From NCBI GenBank assembly GCA_963730555.1, contig CAVSSS010000022.1:7453-71452 (forward strand): 64,000 nt of DNA, in the 5' to 3' direction. The notes beneath the pieces were generated by a model. That model worked only from the letters and a program-made list of their open reading frames with translations, did not search any database and was not told where the DNA came from. The DNA is from Roseiarcus sp963730555 (GTDB taxonomy: Bacteria > Pseudomonadota > Alphaproteobacteria > Rhizobiales > Beijerinckiaceae). Of this stretch, positions 1 through 8,473 are shown one piece after another (positions within the stretch are counted from its first letter, which is position 1; each line of letters starts with the position of its first letter). A program made the translations under genes and the position numbers.

Positions 1-496
1 TGGCGGGGTTCTCGAACTGCTGCGGCATGACGGCGCCGGGCGTCGCCTCGATGATTTCATTCGCCTTGGCGATTGCGCCTTTCATGCCCTGCGCGGCGGG
101 AGTGAGAACCAGTTCGGCCCCGAGCAGGGCCAGCATCTTGCGACGTTCGACCGACATGGATTCGGGCATCACCAGAACCAGCCGATAGCTGCGCGCCGCC
201 GCGACGAAGGCGAGCGCAATTCCGGTATTGCCTGAGGTCGGCTCGACCAGAACGCCGCGCCCGGGCGAGATCTTGCCCTGCGCCTCGAGGGCGTCGATCA
301 TCGAAACGCCGATGCGGTCCTTGACGCTCGAGATAGGGTTGAAGAATTCAAGCTTGGCGAGGAGATGGGCGACGACGCCCTTCTCCTTGCCGATTCGGTC
401 GATGCTAACGAGGGGCGTATCGCCAATCGTGTCGGTGATCGACGCAAAAACCCGCCCGCGGCCGGGCTTTCGCCGCGCAGCGTTTGCATCCGTCAT
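1..496 (-). CDS. cysK: Cysteine synthase A, C-terminal part cut off by window edge
   Basis: O-acetylserine sulfhydrylase makes L-cysteine from O-acetylserine and sulfide with PLP in the cytoplasm. The visible 165 residues start at an ATG at 496. They contain the PLP-lysine motif SSVKDR (residues 56-61, Lys59) and the substrate/PLP-phosphate loop PTSGNTG (86-92), both diagnostic of fold-type II cysteine synthases. The rest of the protein, about half, lies outside the window. The gene is followed upstream by a same-strand Rrf2-type regulator, a pairing that suggests cysteine-responsive control. CysK is clearer than CysM because of the loop sequence, but the part that would separate them best is missing. 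Confidence 0.9.
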   Translation of the reverse strand, partial: MTDANAARRKPGRGRVFASITDTIGDTPLVSIDRIGKEKGVVAHLLAKLEFFNPISSVKDRIGVSMIDALEAQGKISPGRGVLVEPTSGNTGIALAFVAAARSYRLVLVMPESMSVERRKMLALLGAELVLTPAAQGMKGAIAKANEIIEATPGAVMPQQFENPA

Positions 497-597
497 GGGC
501 CGTCACTCCAAAATGTTAGCCGGGCCGCGCTTCTTAAGCGCAGCCCGACATAACACTTTATACGGCAGCCAACTAGAGAACGCCGCAAATAGCTGGG

Positions 598-1050
598 TCA
601 GATTGCGAAATCGCCGCTGACCTTCTCGTCGTCGAGGACATGGGTCTTCTCGGCCGTCTCGCACATCTGTTCGACGGTTATCGAGTCGAGATTGGCGAGA
701 AAGGTTTCGCCCGCCCGTCGTACGGCCGGATCAATCACCCGCTCGAGCAGCACCGAGTTTGCGCCGAGATCGTCTGGATCGGCGGTGCTCAGCGACATCG
801 CGGTGCGCACGATCTCGCCTATGGTGATGCGCCGGCGCTCGCGCGCCAGCTCGTAGCCGCCTCGCGGCCCGCGCACGCCTTTGAGGATCTTGGCGTGGAC
901 CAGGCCCTGGAGCAATGTCTCCAGGTGACGGGGGGGCAGTTTGTGACGCGCGGCCAAAGATTTGGCCGCAACCGGCGCCGAGCGCGAGTGTAACGCGACA
1001 TCGACAACGGCGGCGATGGCGAGAACGCTCCGTCGCGACAATAAGTTCAT
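598..1050 (-). CDS. Rrf2-family transcriptional regulator without Fe-S cysteines
   Basis: A 150-residue winged-helix Rrf2 protein. The helix-turn-helix lies at about residues 28-52 and the wing GVRGPRGGYELAR at 58-70, typical of IscR/CymR/NsrR relatives. The start at 1050 is fixed by an AGGAGG ribosome site 6 bases upstream; a longer reading from 1101 would overlap dut and has no such site. IscR-like members carry three cysteines for a [2Fe-2S] cluster. Here the only cysteine is Cys130, so a cluster-free mode like CymR is more likely. It lies just upstream of cysK on the same strand, so control of cysteine synthesis is a reasonable inference, not proven. Confidence 0.85.
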   Translation of the reverse strand: MNLLSRRSVLAIAAVVDVALHSRSAPVAAKSLAARHKLPPRHLETLLQGLVHAKILKGVRGPRGGYELARERRRITIGEIVRTAMSLSTADPDDLGANSVLLERVIDPAVRRAGETFLANLDSITVEQMCETAEKTHVLDDEKVSGDFAI

Positions 1051-1060
1051 ATCATACCTC

Positions 1061-1516
1061 CTACAATGAACGCCCGGTGGAACCGAATCCATTTGAGCCA
1101 CGGACGCTCGGAGTGAGACGCGCGCTCGAAATCAGAGCCACACGTTCCACAGAAGAAACGACGAGTTGCGCTATGCGCGCGCCCCGCCGAACGACAAAGG
1201 GCTTGTCCCCAAAATTGACGAGAATGACACCAATTTCGCCGCGGTAGTCAGCGTCGATGGTCCCCGGACTGTTGAGGACCGTCACCCCATCCTTGAGAGC
1301 CAACCCCGACCGGGGCCGGATCTGCGCTTCAAATCCCTTTGGCAACTCGATGGCCATCCCGGTCGCGATCAACCCTCGCGACCCAGGAGCCAGGACAACC
1401 TCTTCGCCCGCCGGCAGAGCCGCCATGAGATCCATCCCGGAGGCATCCTCGCTCGCATAGGCCGGCGATTGCAACCCCTCACCATGTGGTAATCTATGGT
1501 AACCAATCGTGATCAT
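1061..1516 (-). CDS. dut: Deoxyuridine 5'-triphosphate nucleotidohydrolase (dUTPase)
   Basis: Trimeric dUTPase hydrolyses dUTP to dUMP and pyrophosphate, keeping uracil out of DNA and feeding dTMP synthesis. All five family motifs are present in the 151 residues: I ASGMDLMA (25-32), II PRSGLA (68-73), III GTIDADYRGE (85-94) with the catalytic aspartate, IV RGARIAQ (111-117) and V RGSNGFGSTG (139-148). Its ATG overlaps the coaBC stop in an ATGA, so the two genes are translationally coupled. The dut-coaBC pairing is common in Proteobacteria. Confidence 0.95.
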   Translation of the reverse strand: MITIGYHRLPHGEGLQSPAYASEDASGMDLMAALPAGEEVVLAPGSRGLIATGMAIELPKGFEAQIRPRSGLALKDGVTVLNSPGTIDADYRGEIGVILVNFGDKPFVVRRGARIAQLVVSSVERVALISSARLTPSVRGSNGFGSTGRSL

Positions 1517-2769
1517 TGCTGCTTCGCCAACTCAACGGCGAGGCGCCGAACAATGCCGTTCGCGACTTCGGCTTTCGTCATCGGCGGCCACAATTCGACG
1601 CCACGCGCATCGATCACCTGGACCTGATTGGTTTCACCGCCAAACGTTGATGTACCCTCGGCGACACTATTGGCGATGATCAAGTCACAACCCTTGCGTC
1701 GTAATTTGGCCATGGCGTTCGCCGTAATGTCCTCGGTCTCAGCAGCGAAGCCAATTACAACCGCTGGCCGCATTGTCGTTTTCTTTGCGACCTCCGCAAG
1801 TATATCGGGATTCTCAATAAGACGGAGTGTTGGAGACTCTTTGGCGCCCTTTTTGATCTTTTGGCTGGCGATGTTTTCAGCGCGCCAATCGGCGACTGCC
1901 GCTGCCGCAATGAACACGTCGGCTGGCAGCGCGGCCTCGACCGCTTCGCGCATATCGCGCGCCGAACCGACGTGAACGACCTCGACCCCGGCCGGATCGG
2001 AAAGCCCTACGGGGCCGGTAACCAGCGTCACCCTTGCACCGGCGCCAACCGCAGCTTGCGCAATTGCATGGCCCTGACGGCCGGAAGATCGATTTCCGAG
2101 GAAACGCACAGGGTCAATCGGCTCGTAGGTCGGGCCCGAAGTGACGATGACATGCCTTCCGCCGAGCGGACCCGAATCAGGCGGACCTTGGAGCAGAGAA
2201 TTCAACGTCGCTTTGGCGGCCAACGCCTGCTCGATCGCCTCGACGATCGCCGGTGGCTCCGCCATGCGGCCCGGGCCATATTCGCCGCACGCCATCGGCC
2301 CCGCTTCGGGACCGACGAACAGAACGCCGTCGTCCTTGAGGCGGTCGATATTGCGGCGAGTCGCCGGGTGCAGCCACATCCTGACATTCATCGCCGGGGC
2401 TGCGAGGACGCGTTTGTCGGTCGCGAGCAATACTGTCGTCGCCATATCGTCGGCAAGGCCGCCGGCCATCCGCGCCAGGATATTCGCGGTGGCCGGGGCC
2501 ACGACGATAAGGTCGGCCGCCCGCGACAATTCGATATGGCCGATCGCCGCTTCGTCGGTCAGGCTGAACAGATCGTCTCGCACGGGCTGCCCGCTTAGGG
2601 TCGCGGCGGAAAGCGGGGAAATGAATTGCCTGGCGGCGGAAGTCATCACGACTTGAACCGTCGCCCCGCGGTCTTTCAGCCGCCTGATTAACTCAAGCGC
2701 CTTGTAGGCCGCGATTCCTCCACTTATGATCAGGAGAATACGGGCGCGCGATAGGGGTGCGGCGGTCAT
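1513..2769 (-). CDS. coaBC: Bifunctional phosphopantothenoylcysteine decarboxylase / phosphopantothenate-cysteine ligase
   Basis: A fused two-domain enzyme of coenzyme A synthesis, 418 residues. The N-terminal flavoprotein half (CoaC) begins with the FMN-binding ILLIISGGIAAYKALEL. It carries the conserved His in IGHIELSRAAD, the PAMNVRMW substrate motif and the active-site Cys in GPMACGEYGPGRM. The C-terminal half (CoaB) contains SGPTYEPIDPVRFLGN and SSGRQGHAIA, the nucleotide-binding region of the CTP-dependent ligase. The length matches the family. It is the first gene of a two-gene unit with dut. Confidence 0.95.
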   Translation of the reverse strand: MTAAPLSRARILLIISGGIAAYKALELIRRLKDRGATVQVVMTSAARQFISPLSAATLSGQPVRDDLFSLTDEAAIGHIELSRAADLIVVAPATANILARMAGGLADDMATTVLLATDKRVLAAPAMNVRMWLHPATRRNIDRLKDDGVLFVGPEAGPMACGEYGPGRMAEPPAIVEAIEQALAAKATLNSLLQGPPDSGPLGGRHVIVTSGPTYEPIDPVRFLGNRSSGRQGHAIAQAAVGAGARVTLVTGPVGLSDPAGVEVVHVGSARDMREAVEAALPADVFIAAAAVADWRAENIASQKIKKGAKESPTLRLIENPDILAEVAKKTTMRPAVVIGFAAETEDITANAMAKLRRKGCDLIIANSVAEGTSTFGGETNQVQVIDARGVELWPPMTKAEVANGIVRRLAVELAKQQ

Positions 2770-3099
2770 CGCAACAACCTAAGCTCGCCCGCCGTCGGCG
2801 CCAGCGGCCGACGCAGAGGAAATTGAGGAGACGATGCGCGAAACCTCCATTCTCGTTTTCATCCCGCTCGCCGCCCCGCCCTTCGTTGCGTTAGCCGCTC
2901 AATTAATGCCACGATTGTTAACAGAGGAATGCCACAAACATTAACGAAATGGCAATTATCACAATTGTGGTAGTGCCGGCGGGCGGTTGTAGGGAGCGGT
3001 TCAGGGATTGCCAGTCGGGGCGGCCGAGGCTGTTTTCATGCGGCAAGGGTCCACCCCGCCTTCGGGCGCATCGGTTGCAGGCGCCCCAGGCCCTCGTCC
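2770..3099. other. Intergenic stretch, no gene supported
   Basis: About 330 bases between the coaBC start and the ubiB stop. Around 2920-2965 it is visibly more AT-rich, as expected for a promoter region driving coaBC-dut. Short open frames exist on both strands but lack ribosome sites and recognisable sequence. Confidence 0.5.
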
Positions 3100-4659
3100 C
3101 TATACGATCCAGCGGTACGCCGCGAAGCACAGGATCGCGAGTAAAAACCCGGTCAGAACAAAGACAAATCCGAGCCGCAAGCTGAGCTCCGGGACGACTT
3201 TGGAAAGTTCCTTTTCGCTGTCGGTCTCGAGTCTCCCCTCAAGCCGATCAGCGATTTGCTCCAAGCGGTGAGGCGCGTCGGCAAGGAAGCCGGCAATGGA
3301 CGACAAAGTCCGCCTGGCGTCTTCGATCCGCCCAATCGGGCCGAGGTTTTCCGCGATCCAGGCGCCCACAACCGGTTCGGCCGTCGACCACATATTGAGC
3401 TGAGGGTCGAGCTTTCGCGCCACCCCTTCCACGACGACCATGGTCTTTTGCAGCATCACCAACTCGATCCTGGTCGTCATCTCGAACAAGGAAGTGATTT
3501 CGAACAGGAGCGTCAACAGCTTCGCCATCGAGATCTGATCGGCGGTGCGAGAATGAATCGGTTCGCCGATGGCCCGGAGGGCCTGGGCGAAATCTTCGAC
3601 CCGATAGGCATGTGGCACGTAGCCTGCCTCGAAATGGACCTCGGCGACCCGCAGATAGTCTCGGCGGATGAATCCATACAGGATCTCCGCCAGGAACCGG
3701 CGCTCCTTGCGTCCGAGCCGCCCCATGATGCCGAAATCGACGGCGACGATGCGCCCCTCGCTGTCGACGAAGAAATTGCCCTGGTGCATGTCGGCATGGA
3801 AGAATCCGTCGCGCAGCGCGGCGCGGAGGAACGTTTGAATCAAAGCCCGCGCCAGCGCGGCGGGGTCAAATCCGAGCTCGGTCAGACGGTCCGGATCAGC
3901 CAGGGGGACCCCGTCGATCCATTCCATGGTCATCACTTCCCGCGTGGTGCGGTTCCAGTCGACCACGGGCGCCCGAATCTCAGGATCATCCCTGGAGTTT
4001 TCTAGGAATTCCGACGCTGCGGCCGCTTCGAGCCGGAAATCCATCTCCATCCGCACGGAGCGCGCGAGCGTCTCGACCACCTGGGCAAGCCGCAAGCGGC
4101 GGAACTCGGGCGCCAGGCTCTCAGCGAACTGGGCGGCGAAGGCCATGTCCGAAAGATCGCGCGCAAACCGCCTTTCCGTGCCGGCCCGCAACACTTTTAC
4201 CGCGACCGGCCGCAAGCCTTCGTCGGTTTTCACCTCAGCGCGATGCACCTGGGCGATTGAAGCGGCGGCCACCGGCTCGCCAAAGCTCTCGAACAGCGAT
4301 CCGATCTTCGCGCCGAACGAGGCCTCGACGATCGCGACCGCCGCGTCCCGGCTCATTGGCGCTACCCGGTCCTGCAGCCGCTCGAGCTCCAAAGCGACCT
4401 TGCCGCCGACGATGTCTGGACGCGTCGAGAGGAATTGCCCAAGCTTGACGTAGGACGGTCCCAGGCGGTCGATCGCCCGTGAGAGACCCGCGAGACCGTC
4501 GCCGTCGCGCTTCGCAATCAAGTTGGCGAGCGCGAGCGGCAGCCTCAGCACTGGCGGGAGGGGCCCCGGATCGACGCCGACAAACGCCCCTTCACGCGCG
4601 AACACGAACGAAGCGCGCGTCAGCCTCAAGACGTGGCCGAACGACGACAATATCCCCAT
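3100..4659 (-). CDS. ubiB: UbiB-type ABC1/ADCK kinase-like protein, ubiquinone biosynthesis
   Basis: A 519-residue atypical kinase-fold protein needed for coenzyme Q synthesis, probably as a membrane-bound ATPase that helps Q intermediates reach the Coq/Ubi enzymes. The family signature KLGQ is at 72-75. The alanine-rich loop AAAS that replaces a normal kinase glycine-rich loop is at 131-134. A catalytic FHADMHQGNFFV and a metal-binding VDFGIMGRLG follow. The C-terminus has a hydrophobic membrane hairpin (about residues 493-519). It lies 3 bases after ubiE on the same strand, so both are probably co-transcribed. Confidence 0.95.
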   Translation of the reverse strand: MGILSSFGHVLRLTRASFVFAREGAFVGVDPGPLPPVLRLPLALANLIAKRDGDGLAGLSRAIDRLGPSYVKLGQFLSTRPDIVGGKVALELERLQDRVAPMSRDAAVAIVEASFGAKIGSLFESFGEPVAAASIAQVHRAEVKTDEGLRPVAVKVLRAGTERRFARDLSDMAFAAQFAESLAPEFRRLRLAQVVETLARSVRMEMDFRLEAAAASEFLENSRDDPEIRAPVVDWNRTTREVMTMEWIDGVPLADPDRLTELGFDPAALARALIQTFLRAALRDGFFHADMHQGNFFVDSEGRIVAVDFGIMGRLGRKERRFLAEILYGFIRRDYLRVAEVHFEAGYVPHAYRVEDFAQALRAIGEPIHSRTADQISMAKLLTLLFEITSLFEMTTRIELVMLQKTMVVVEGVARKLDPQLNMWSTAEPVVGAWIAENLGPIGRIEDARRTLSSIAGFLADAPHRLEQIADRLEGRLETDSEKELSKVVPELSLRLGFVFVLTGFLLAILCFAAYRWIV

Positions 4660-4662
4660 GAA

Positions 4663-5436
4663 TCAGAGCTTCCAGCCTGAGTGGATGGCAACGACGCCCC
4701 CGCTCAAGCGCGTGAAGTGCACGCGGGCGAAGCCGGCCGTGGCGATCATCTCCGCGAATCGCTCTGGAGGAGGAAACTTGCGGATCGACTCGACAAGATA
4801 GCGATAGGCGCCGCCGTCGCCCGTCACGACCCTGCCGATGGCCGGAATGGCGGCGAAGGAATAGGCGTCGTACAGCCGATCCAGGACCGGCAAATCAACG
4901 CGCGAAAACTCGAGGCATAAGAAATGTCCGCCGCGCTTGAGCACGCGATGGGCTTCTTTGAGGGCGTCTTCGATACGCGGCACGTTGCGGATGCCGAACG
5001 CGATTGTATAGGCGTCGAAGTGCGCGTCGCGGAGGGGCAGGGCCTCGGCGTTGCCTTCGATGAACCGCAACCGATTGGCGTATGGGCGTCTCGCGACGCG
5101 CCGTTTTGCCCGCCGCAACATGTCAGGGTTGACGTCTACGACTGTGACCTCGGTCAGCGGCCCGCCCGCTTTCGCGACCCGAGCCGCGACGTCGGCAGTG
5201 CCGCCCGCGACGTCGATGTGAGAAAAAGGGCGACTGAGCGAGGGCCGCACTTTAGCAACGAGAGCGTCCTTCCAGGCCCGATGCAGGCCGAACGACATCA
5301 GGTCGTTCATCAAATCATATCGACTGGCGACGCTGTGGAACACGTCGTTCACCAGGCTCTGTTTTTCGTCCAGGCGAACGGTGCGCCGGCCGAAGTGCGT
5401 GTGATCGCCCACGGCGGGCATTGGGCCTCTCCTCAT
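4663..5436 (-). CDS. ubiE: Demethylmenaquinone/demethylubiquinol C-methyltransferase
   Basis: S-adenosylmethionine-dependent methyltransferase of the ubiquinone pathway, 257 residues. The N-terminal VFHSVASRYDLMNDLMSFG block is the UbiE/COQ5 signature. It is followed by the SAM-binding loop DVAGGTADVA (about 74-83) and the motif AFGIRNVPRIEDAL. The C-terminal YRYLVESIRKFPPPE and GWKL ending also match UbiE. It directly precedes ubiB. In many alphaproteobacteria mutM is adjacent; here the his genes are upstream instead, 52 bases away. Confidence 0.95.
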   Translation of the reverse strand: MRRGPMPAVGDHTHFGRRTVRLDEKQSLVNDVFHSVASRYDLMNDLMSFGLHRAWKDALVAKVRPSLSRPFSHIDVAGGTADVAARVAKAGGPLTEVTVVDVNPDMLRRAKRRVARRPYANRLRFIEGNAEALPLRDAHFDAYTIAFGIRNVPRIEDALKEAHRVLKRGGHFLCLEFSRVDLPVLDRLYDAYSFAAIPAIGRVVTGDGGAYRYLVESIRKFPPPERFAEMIATAGFARVHFTRLSGGVVAIHSGWKL

Positions 5437-5488
5437 GAAATGGGCTCAAACCTTAGCGCGCGAGGCGCCGAGCGTACACTGGCGCGGG

Positions 5489-6265
5489 TCAGTCGAGGCG
5501 CACGGGTATCCCGGCCTCCGCCATGCGCTCCTTCGCCTGCCGGATGGTGAATTCACCGAAATGGAAGATCGAAGCCGCAAGCACAGCGCTTGCATGACCT
5601 TGCCGCACGCCGTCGACGAGGTCGTCAAGTTGGCCGACGCCGCCTGAGGCGATGACCGGAATGGCGACTGCGTCTGCGACCGCCCGGGTCAGCTCCAGAT
5701 CGAAGCCGCGTTTTGATCCGTCGCGATCCATCGACGTCAATAGGATCTCGCCCGCCCCGAGAGCGGCGACCTCGCGGGCGTAGCCGATCGCGTCGATCCC
5801 CGTCGGCCGTCGTCCGCCATGCGTGAAGACCTCCCAGCGCGGCGCTTCTCCGACCGCGGAGACCCGCTTGGCGTCGATCGCGACGACGACGCACTGGGCG
5901 CCGAACTTCTCGGCGGCCCGGCGCACGATTTCCCGGTCGGCGACCGCCGCCGAATTGATCGAGGCCTTGTCCGCCCCCGCGAGCAACAGGTTGCGGATGT
6001 CGTCAGTGGTGCGGACGCCGCCGCCGACCGTCAACGGCATGAAGCAAACCTCCGCTGTGCGCCTGACCACGTCGAGCAGGATGCTGCGATCTTCGTGGCT
6101 TGCGGTGATGTCCAGGAAACACAGTTCGTCCGCGCCGGCTCGGTCGTATGCGACGGCGCTCTCGACCGGATCGCCGGCGTCACGCAGATTGACGAAATTG
6201 ACGCCCTTGACGACGCGGCCGTCCTTGACGTCGAGACACGGGATGACGCGCGCTTTGAGGGTCAC
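5489..6265 (-). CDS. hisF: Imidazole glycerol phosphate synthase, cyclase subunit
   Basis: The (beta/alpha)8-barrel HisF subunit, 258 residues, uses ammonia from HisH to turn PRFAR into IGP and AICAR. The N-terminal IPCLDVKDGRVVKGVNF includes catalytic Asp11, and VVVAIDAKR carries the second catalytic aspartate (about residue 130). The phosphate-binding VGGGVRTTDDIR and VIASGGVGQLDD loops are present. Its ATG overlaps the hisA stop (ATGA), so it is the last gene of the hisB-hisH-hisA-hisF unit. Confidence 0.97.
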   Translation of the reverse strand: MTLKARVIPCLDVKDGRVVKGVNFVNLRDAGDPVESAVAYDRAGADELCFLDITASHEDRSILLDVVRRTAEVCFMPLTVGGGVRTTDDIRNLLLAGADKASINSAAVADREIVRRAAEKFGAQCVVVAIDAKRVSAVGEAPRWEVFTHGGRRPTGIDAIGYAREVAALGAGEILLTSMDRDGSKRGFDLELTRAVADAVAIPVIASGGVGQLDDLVDGVRQGHASAVLAASIFHFGEFTIRQAKERMAEAGIPVRLD

Positions 6266-7032
6266 CGCGCCGATCCCGCCGGCCGTTCCGCTCGCCCGCC
6301 GGCCTGAAGCAGGGTCAGCGCCGCGTGCGGATCAAGCCGCCCATCGTAGAGCGCGCGCCCGACAATTGCGCCAGCGAGGCGGGCGCAATCGGGCTCGATG
6401 AGCCGCCGGACATCCTCGATCGAGGCGAGGCCGCCCGAGGCGATCACCGGAATCTCGAGCTTGTCGGCGAGCGCGACCGTGCTTTCCACGTTGAGCCCGG
6501 TGAGCGCCCCGTCGCGCGCGATGTCGGTATAGATGATCGCGGCGACGCCGGCGTCCTGGAATCGGCGCGCGAGATCAAGAGCCGACATGTCGGACGTCTT
6601 CGCCCAGCCCTCGATAGCGACGACGCCGTCGCGGGCGTCCACGCCGACGGCGATCTGGCCCGGATAGAGGCGCGCCGCCTCGCGAACAAAGTCTGGGTCG
6701 CGCACCGCGGCGGTTCCAATGATGACTCGGGTGACGCCGCTCTCAAGCCAGCCGCGCACCGTTTTCATGTCGCGTATTCCGCCGCCAAGCTGCAGCCTCA
6801 CCGTGAGGCCGGCGAGGATGTCTCGAACGGCTTCGGCGTTCATGGGCTTGCCCGCGAAGGCCCCGTCAAGATCGACGACGTGCAAATAGTCGAATCCTTG
6901 CGCGACAAACGCTTGGGCTTGCGCCGCGGGATCGGCGTTGAAGATCGTCGCGCGCGCCATGTCGCCATGAATGAGGCGAACGCACTGGCCGTCCTTGAGG
7001 TCGATCGCGGGGAACAGGATCACGGGCGCCAC
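6262..7032 (-). CDS. hisA: Phosphoribosylformimino-5-aminoimidazole carboxamide ribotide isomerase
   Basis: HisA isomerises ProFAR to PRFAR, the step before IGP synthase. It is a 256-residue half-barrel duplication protein related to HisF. It shows FPAIDLKDGQCVRL with catalytic Asp11, LGGGIRD, and the mid-barrel YTDIARDGALTG with the second aspartate. The start overlaps the end of hisH by 13 bases and the stop overlaps hisF by 4, consistent with one operon. Confidence 0.97.
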   Translation of the reverse strand: MAPVILFPAIDLKDGQCVRLIHGDMARATIFNADPAAQAQAFVAQGFDYLHVVDLDGAFAGKPMNAEAVRDILAGLTVRLQLGGGIRDMKTVRGWLESGVTRVIIGTAAVRDPDFVREAARLYPGQIAVGVDARDGVVAIEGWAKTSDMSALDLARRFQDAGVAAIIYTDIARDGALTGLNVESTVALADKLEIPVIASGGLASIEDVRRLIEPDCARLAGAIVGRALYDGRLDPHAALTLLQAGGRAERPAGSAR

Positions 7033-7670
7033 TTAAGGAAATTGGCGATCAGCCTGAGCCCGAGGGTTTGGCTCTTTTCCGGGTGAAACTGCGTGCCCGC
7101 GATGTTGTCACGCGCGACGATCGCCGTCACGGGGCCGCCGTAATCGGCGGTCGCGACCAGGTCGTCTGCGTTATCCGCGTACAATTGATAAGAGTGAACG
7201 AAATACGCGTGCAGTCCGCTCTGGCCGGTGGTCACACCCTCGAGAAGCGGATGGCTTCGCCTGAGGTCGAGGGTGTTCCACCCCATATGTGGAATCTTGA
7301 GCTCCGGATCGCTCGGCTTGATCGCCGCGACGTCGCCCTTAATCCAGTTCAACCCATCGACCACCTCATGCTCTAGGCCGCGCGTCGCCATGAGTTGCGC
7401 GCCGACGCAAATGCCCAGGAACGGCCGACCACGCCGGCGCACGGCCTCGTCCATCGCCTCGACCATGCCGGAAACGCCATCGAGCCCACGGCGGCAATCG
7501 GCGAATGCGCCGACTCCCGGCAGCACGACATGGTCGGCGGCAAGCACATCGTCAGGCCGGGCGGTGACGTTGATTTCGCGGTCCAGGCCGGCCTCGCGAG
7601 CGGCGCGCTCGAAGGCCTTCCGCGCCGAGTGCAAGTTGCCCGAGCCGTAATCGATGATGGCGACGCTCAT
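7020..7670 (-). CDS. hisH: Imidazole glycerol phosphate synthase, glutaminase subunit
   Basis: Class I glutamine amidotransferase that feeds ammonia to HisF. The 216-residue frame begins MSVAIIDYGSGNL, which matches the HisH N-terminus; an upstream in-frame start at 7775 would run into hisB and is rejected. The nucleophile is Cys88 in FLGICVGAQLM, and the catalytic His and Glu are in TQFHPEKSQ near residue 200. It lies 11 bases after hisB and overlaps hisA. Confidence 0.95.
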   Translation of the reverse strand: MSVAIIDYGSGNLHSARKAFERAAREAGLDREINVTARPDDVLAADHVVLPGVGAFADCRRGLDGVSGMVEAMDEAVRRRGRPFLGICVGAQLMATRGLEHEVVDGLNWIKGDVAAIKPSDPELKIPHMGWNTLDLRRSHPLLEGVTTGQSGLHAYFVHSYQLYADNADDLVATADYGGPVTAIVARDNIAGTQFHPEKSQTLGLRLIANFLKWRP

Positions 7671-7681
7671 CGCATGTCGCG

Positions 7682-8269
7682 CTAAAGCGCGCCCTTGGTC
7701 GACGGTACGCGCTCGGCCTGGCGCGCATCGATCGTGATCGCGCCGCGCAGCGCGCGGGCGACGCCCTTGAAGCACGATTCGGCGATGTGATGACTGTTCG
7801 AGCCATAGAGCGTTTCGATATGCAGGGTGAGGCCGGCGTTGCCGGCGAACGCCTGGAAGAACTCGCGGACGAGCTCAGTGTCAAAAGCGCCGATCTTCTC
7901 GGTTGGGAATTCGGTTCGGAAGACGAGGAAGGGTCGGCCCGACACGTCAAGCGCCACCCGGGTCAGCGTTTCGTCCATCGGCAAGAGGCAGTCGGCGTAG
8001 CGAGTCAACCCGCGCTTGTCGCCGAGCGCTTTCATGAGCGCCTGGCCGAGCGCAATGCCGACGTCTTCAACCGTGTGGTGATCGTCGATGTGGCGGTCGC
8101 CCTCGGCACGAATTTTGATATCCACGAGGGAGTGACGAGCCAGTTGATCGAGCATATGATCGAAGAAGCCGACTCCAGTCGTGACATCGGCAAGGCCCGA
8201 CCCATCGAGGTCGAGGCCGACCTCGATGCTCGTCTCATTGGTTTTGCGTGTGATTGCGCCCTTGCGCAT
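7682..8269 (-). CDS. hisB: Imidazoleglycerol-phosphate dehydratase
   Basis: Manganese-dependent IGP dehydratase of histidine synthesis, 195 residues, monofunctional without the histidinol-phosphatase domain found in enterobacteria. The two metal-binding histidine clusters are DDHHTVED (62-69) and SNSHHIAES (about 160-168). The protein ends at the usual family length. It is first in the hisBHAF unit. hisE, hisI, hisG and hisD are not in this window. Confidence 0.97.
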   Translation of the reverse strand: MRKGAITRKTNETSIEVGLDLDGSGLADVTTGVGFFDHMLDQLARHSLVDIKIRAEGDRHIDDHHTVEDVGIALGQALMKALGDKRGLTRYADCLLPMDETLTRVALDVSGRPFLVFRTEFPTEKIGAFDTELVREFFQAFAGNAGLTLHIETLYGSNSHHIAESCFKGVARALRGAITIDARQAERVPSTKGAL

Positions 8270-8473
8270 GGAGATTTCTTTGCCTCGAGCCGCTTTGCGC
8301 GCCGGTGATGGCAGGGTGATAGCAAGCCCTGCGGCGATTGGCCACCGGAGCCTGAACGACCACGGGTGGCTCGATCGCCCCGCGGGCTTTCGCAGTGACG
8401 CAAGATTCGATTAGTAAGGATTCAACGCCGTCGGACTCGAGACGCCATCGGCCGCCAGAGGAAATCACACAAT

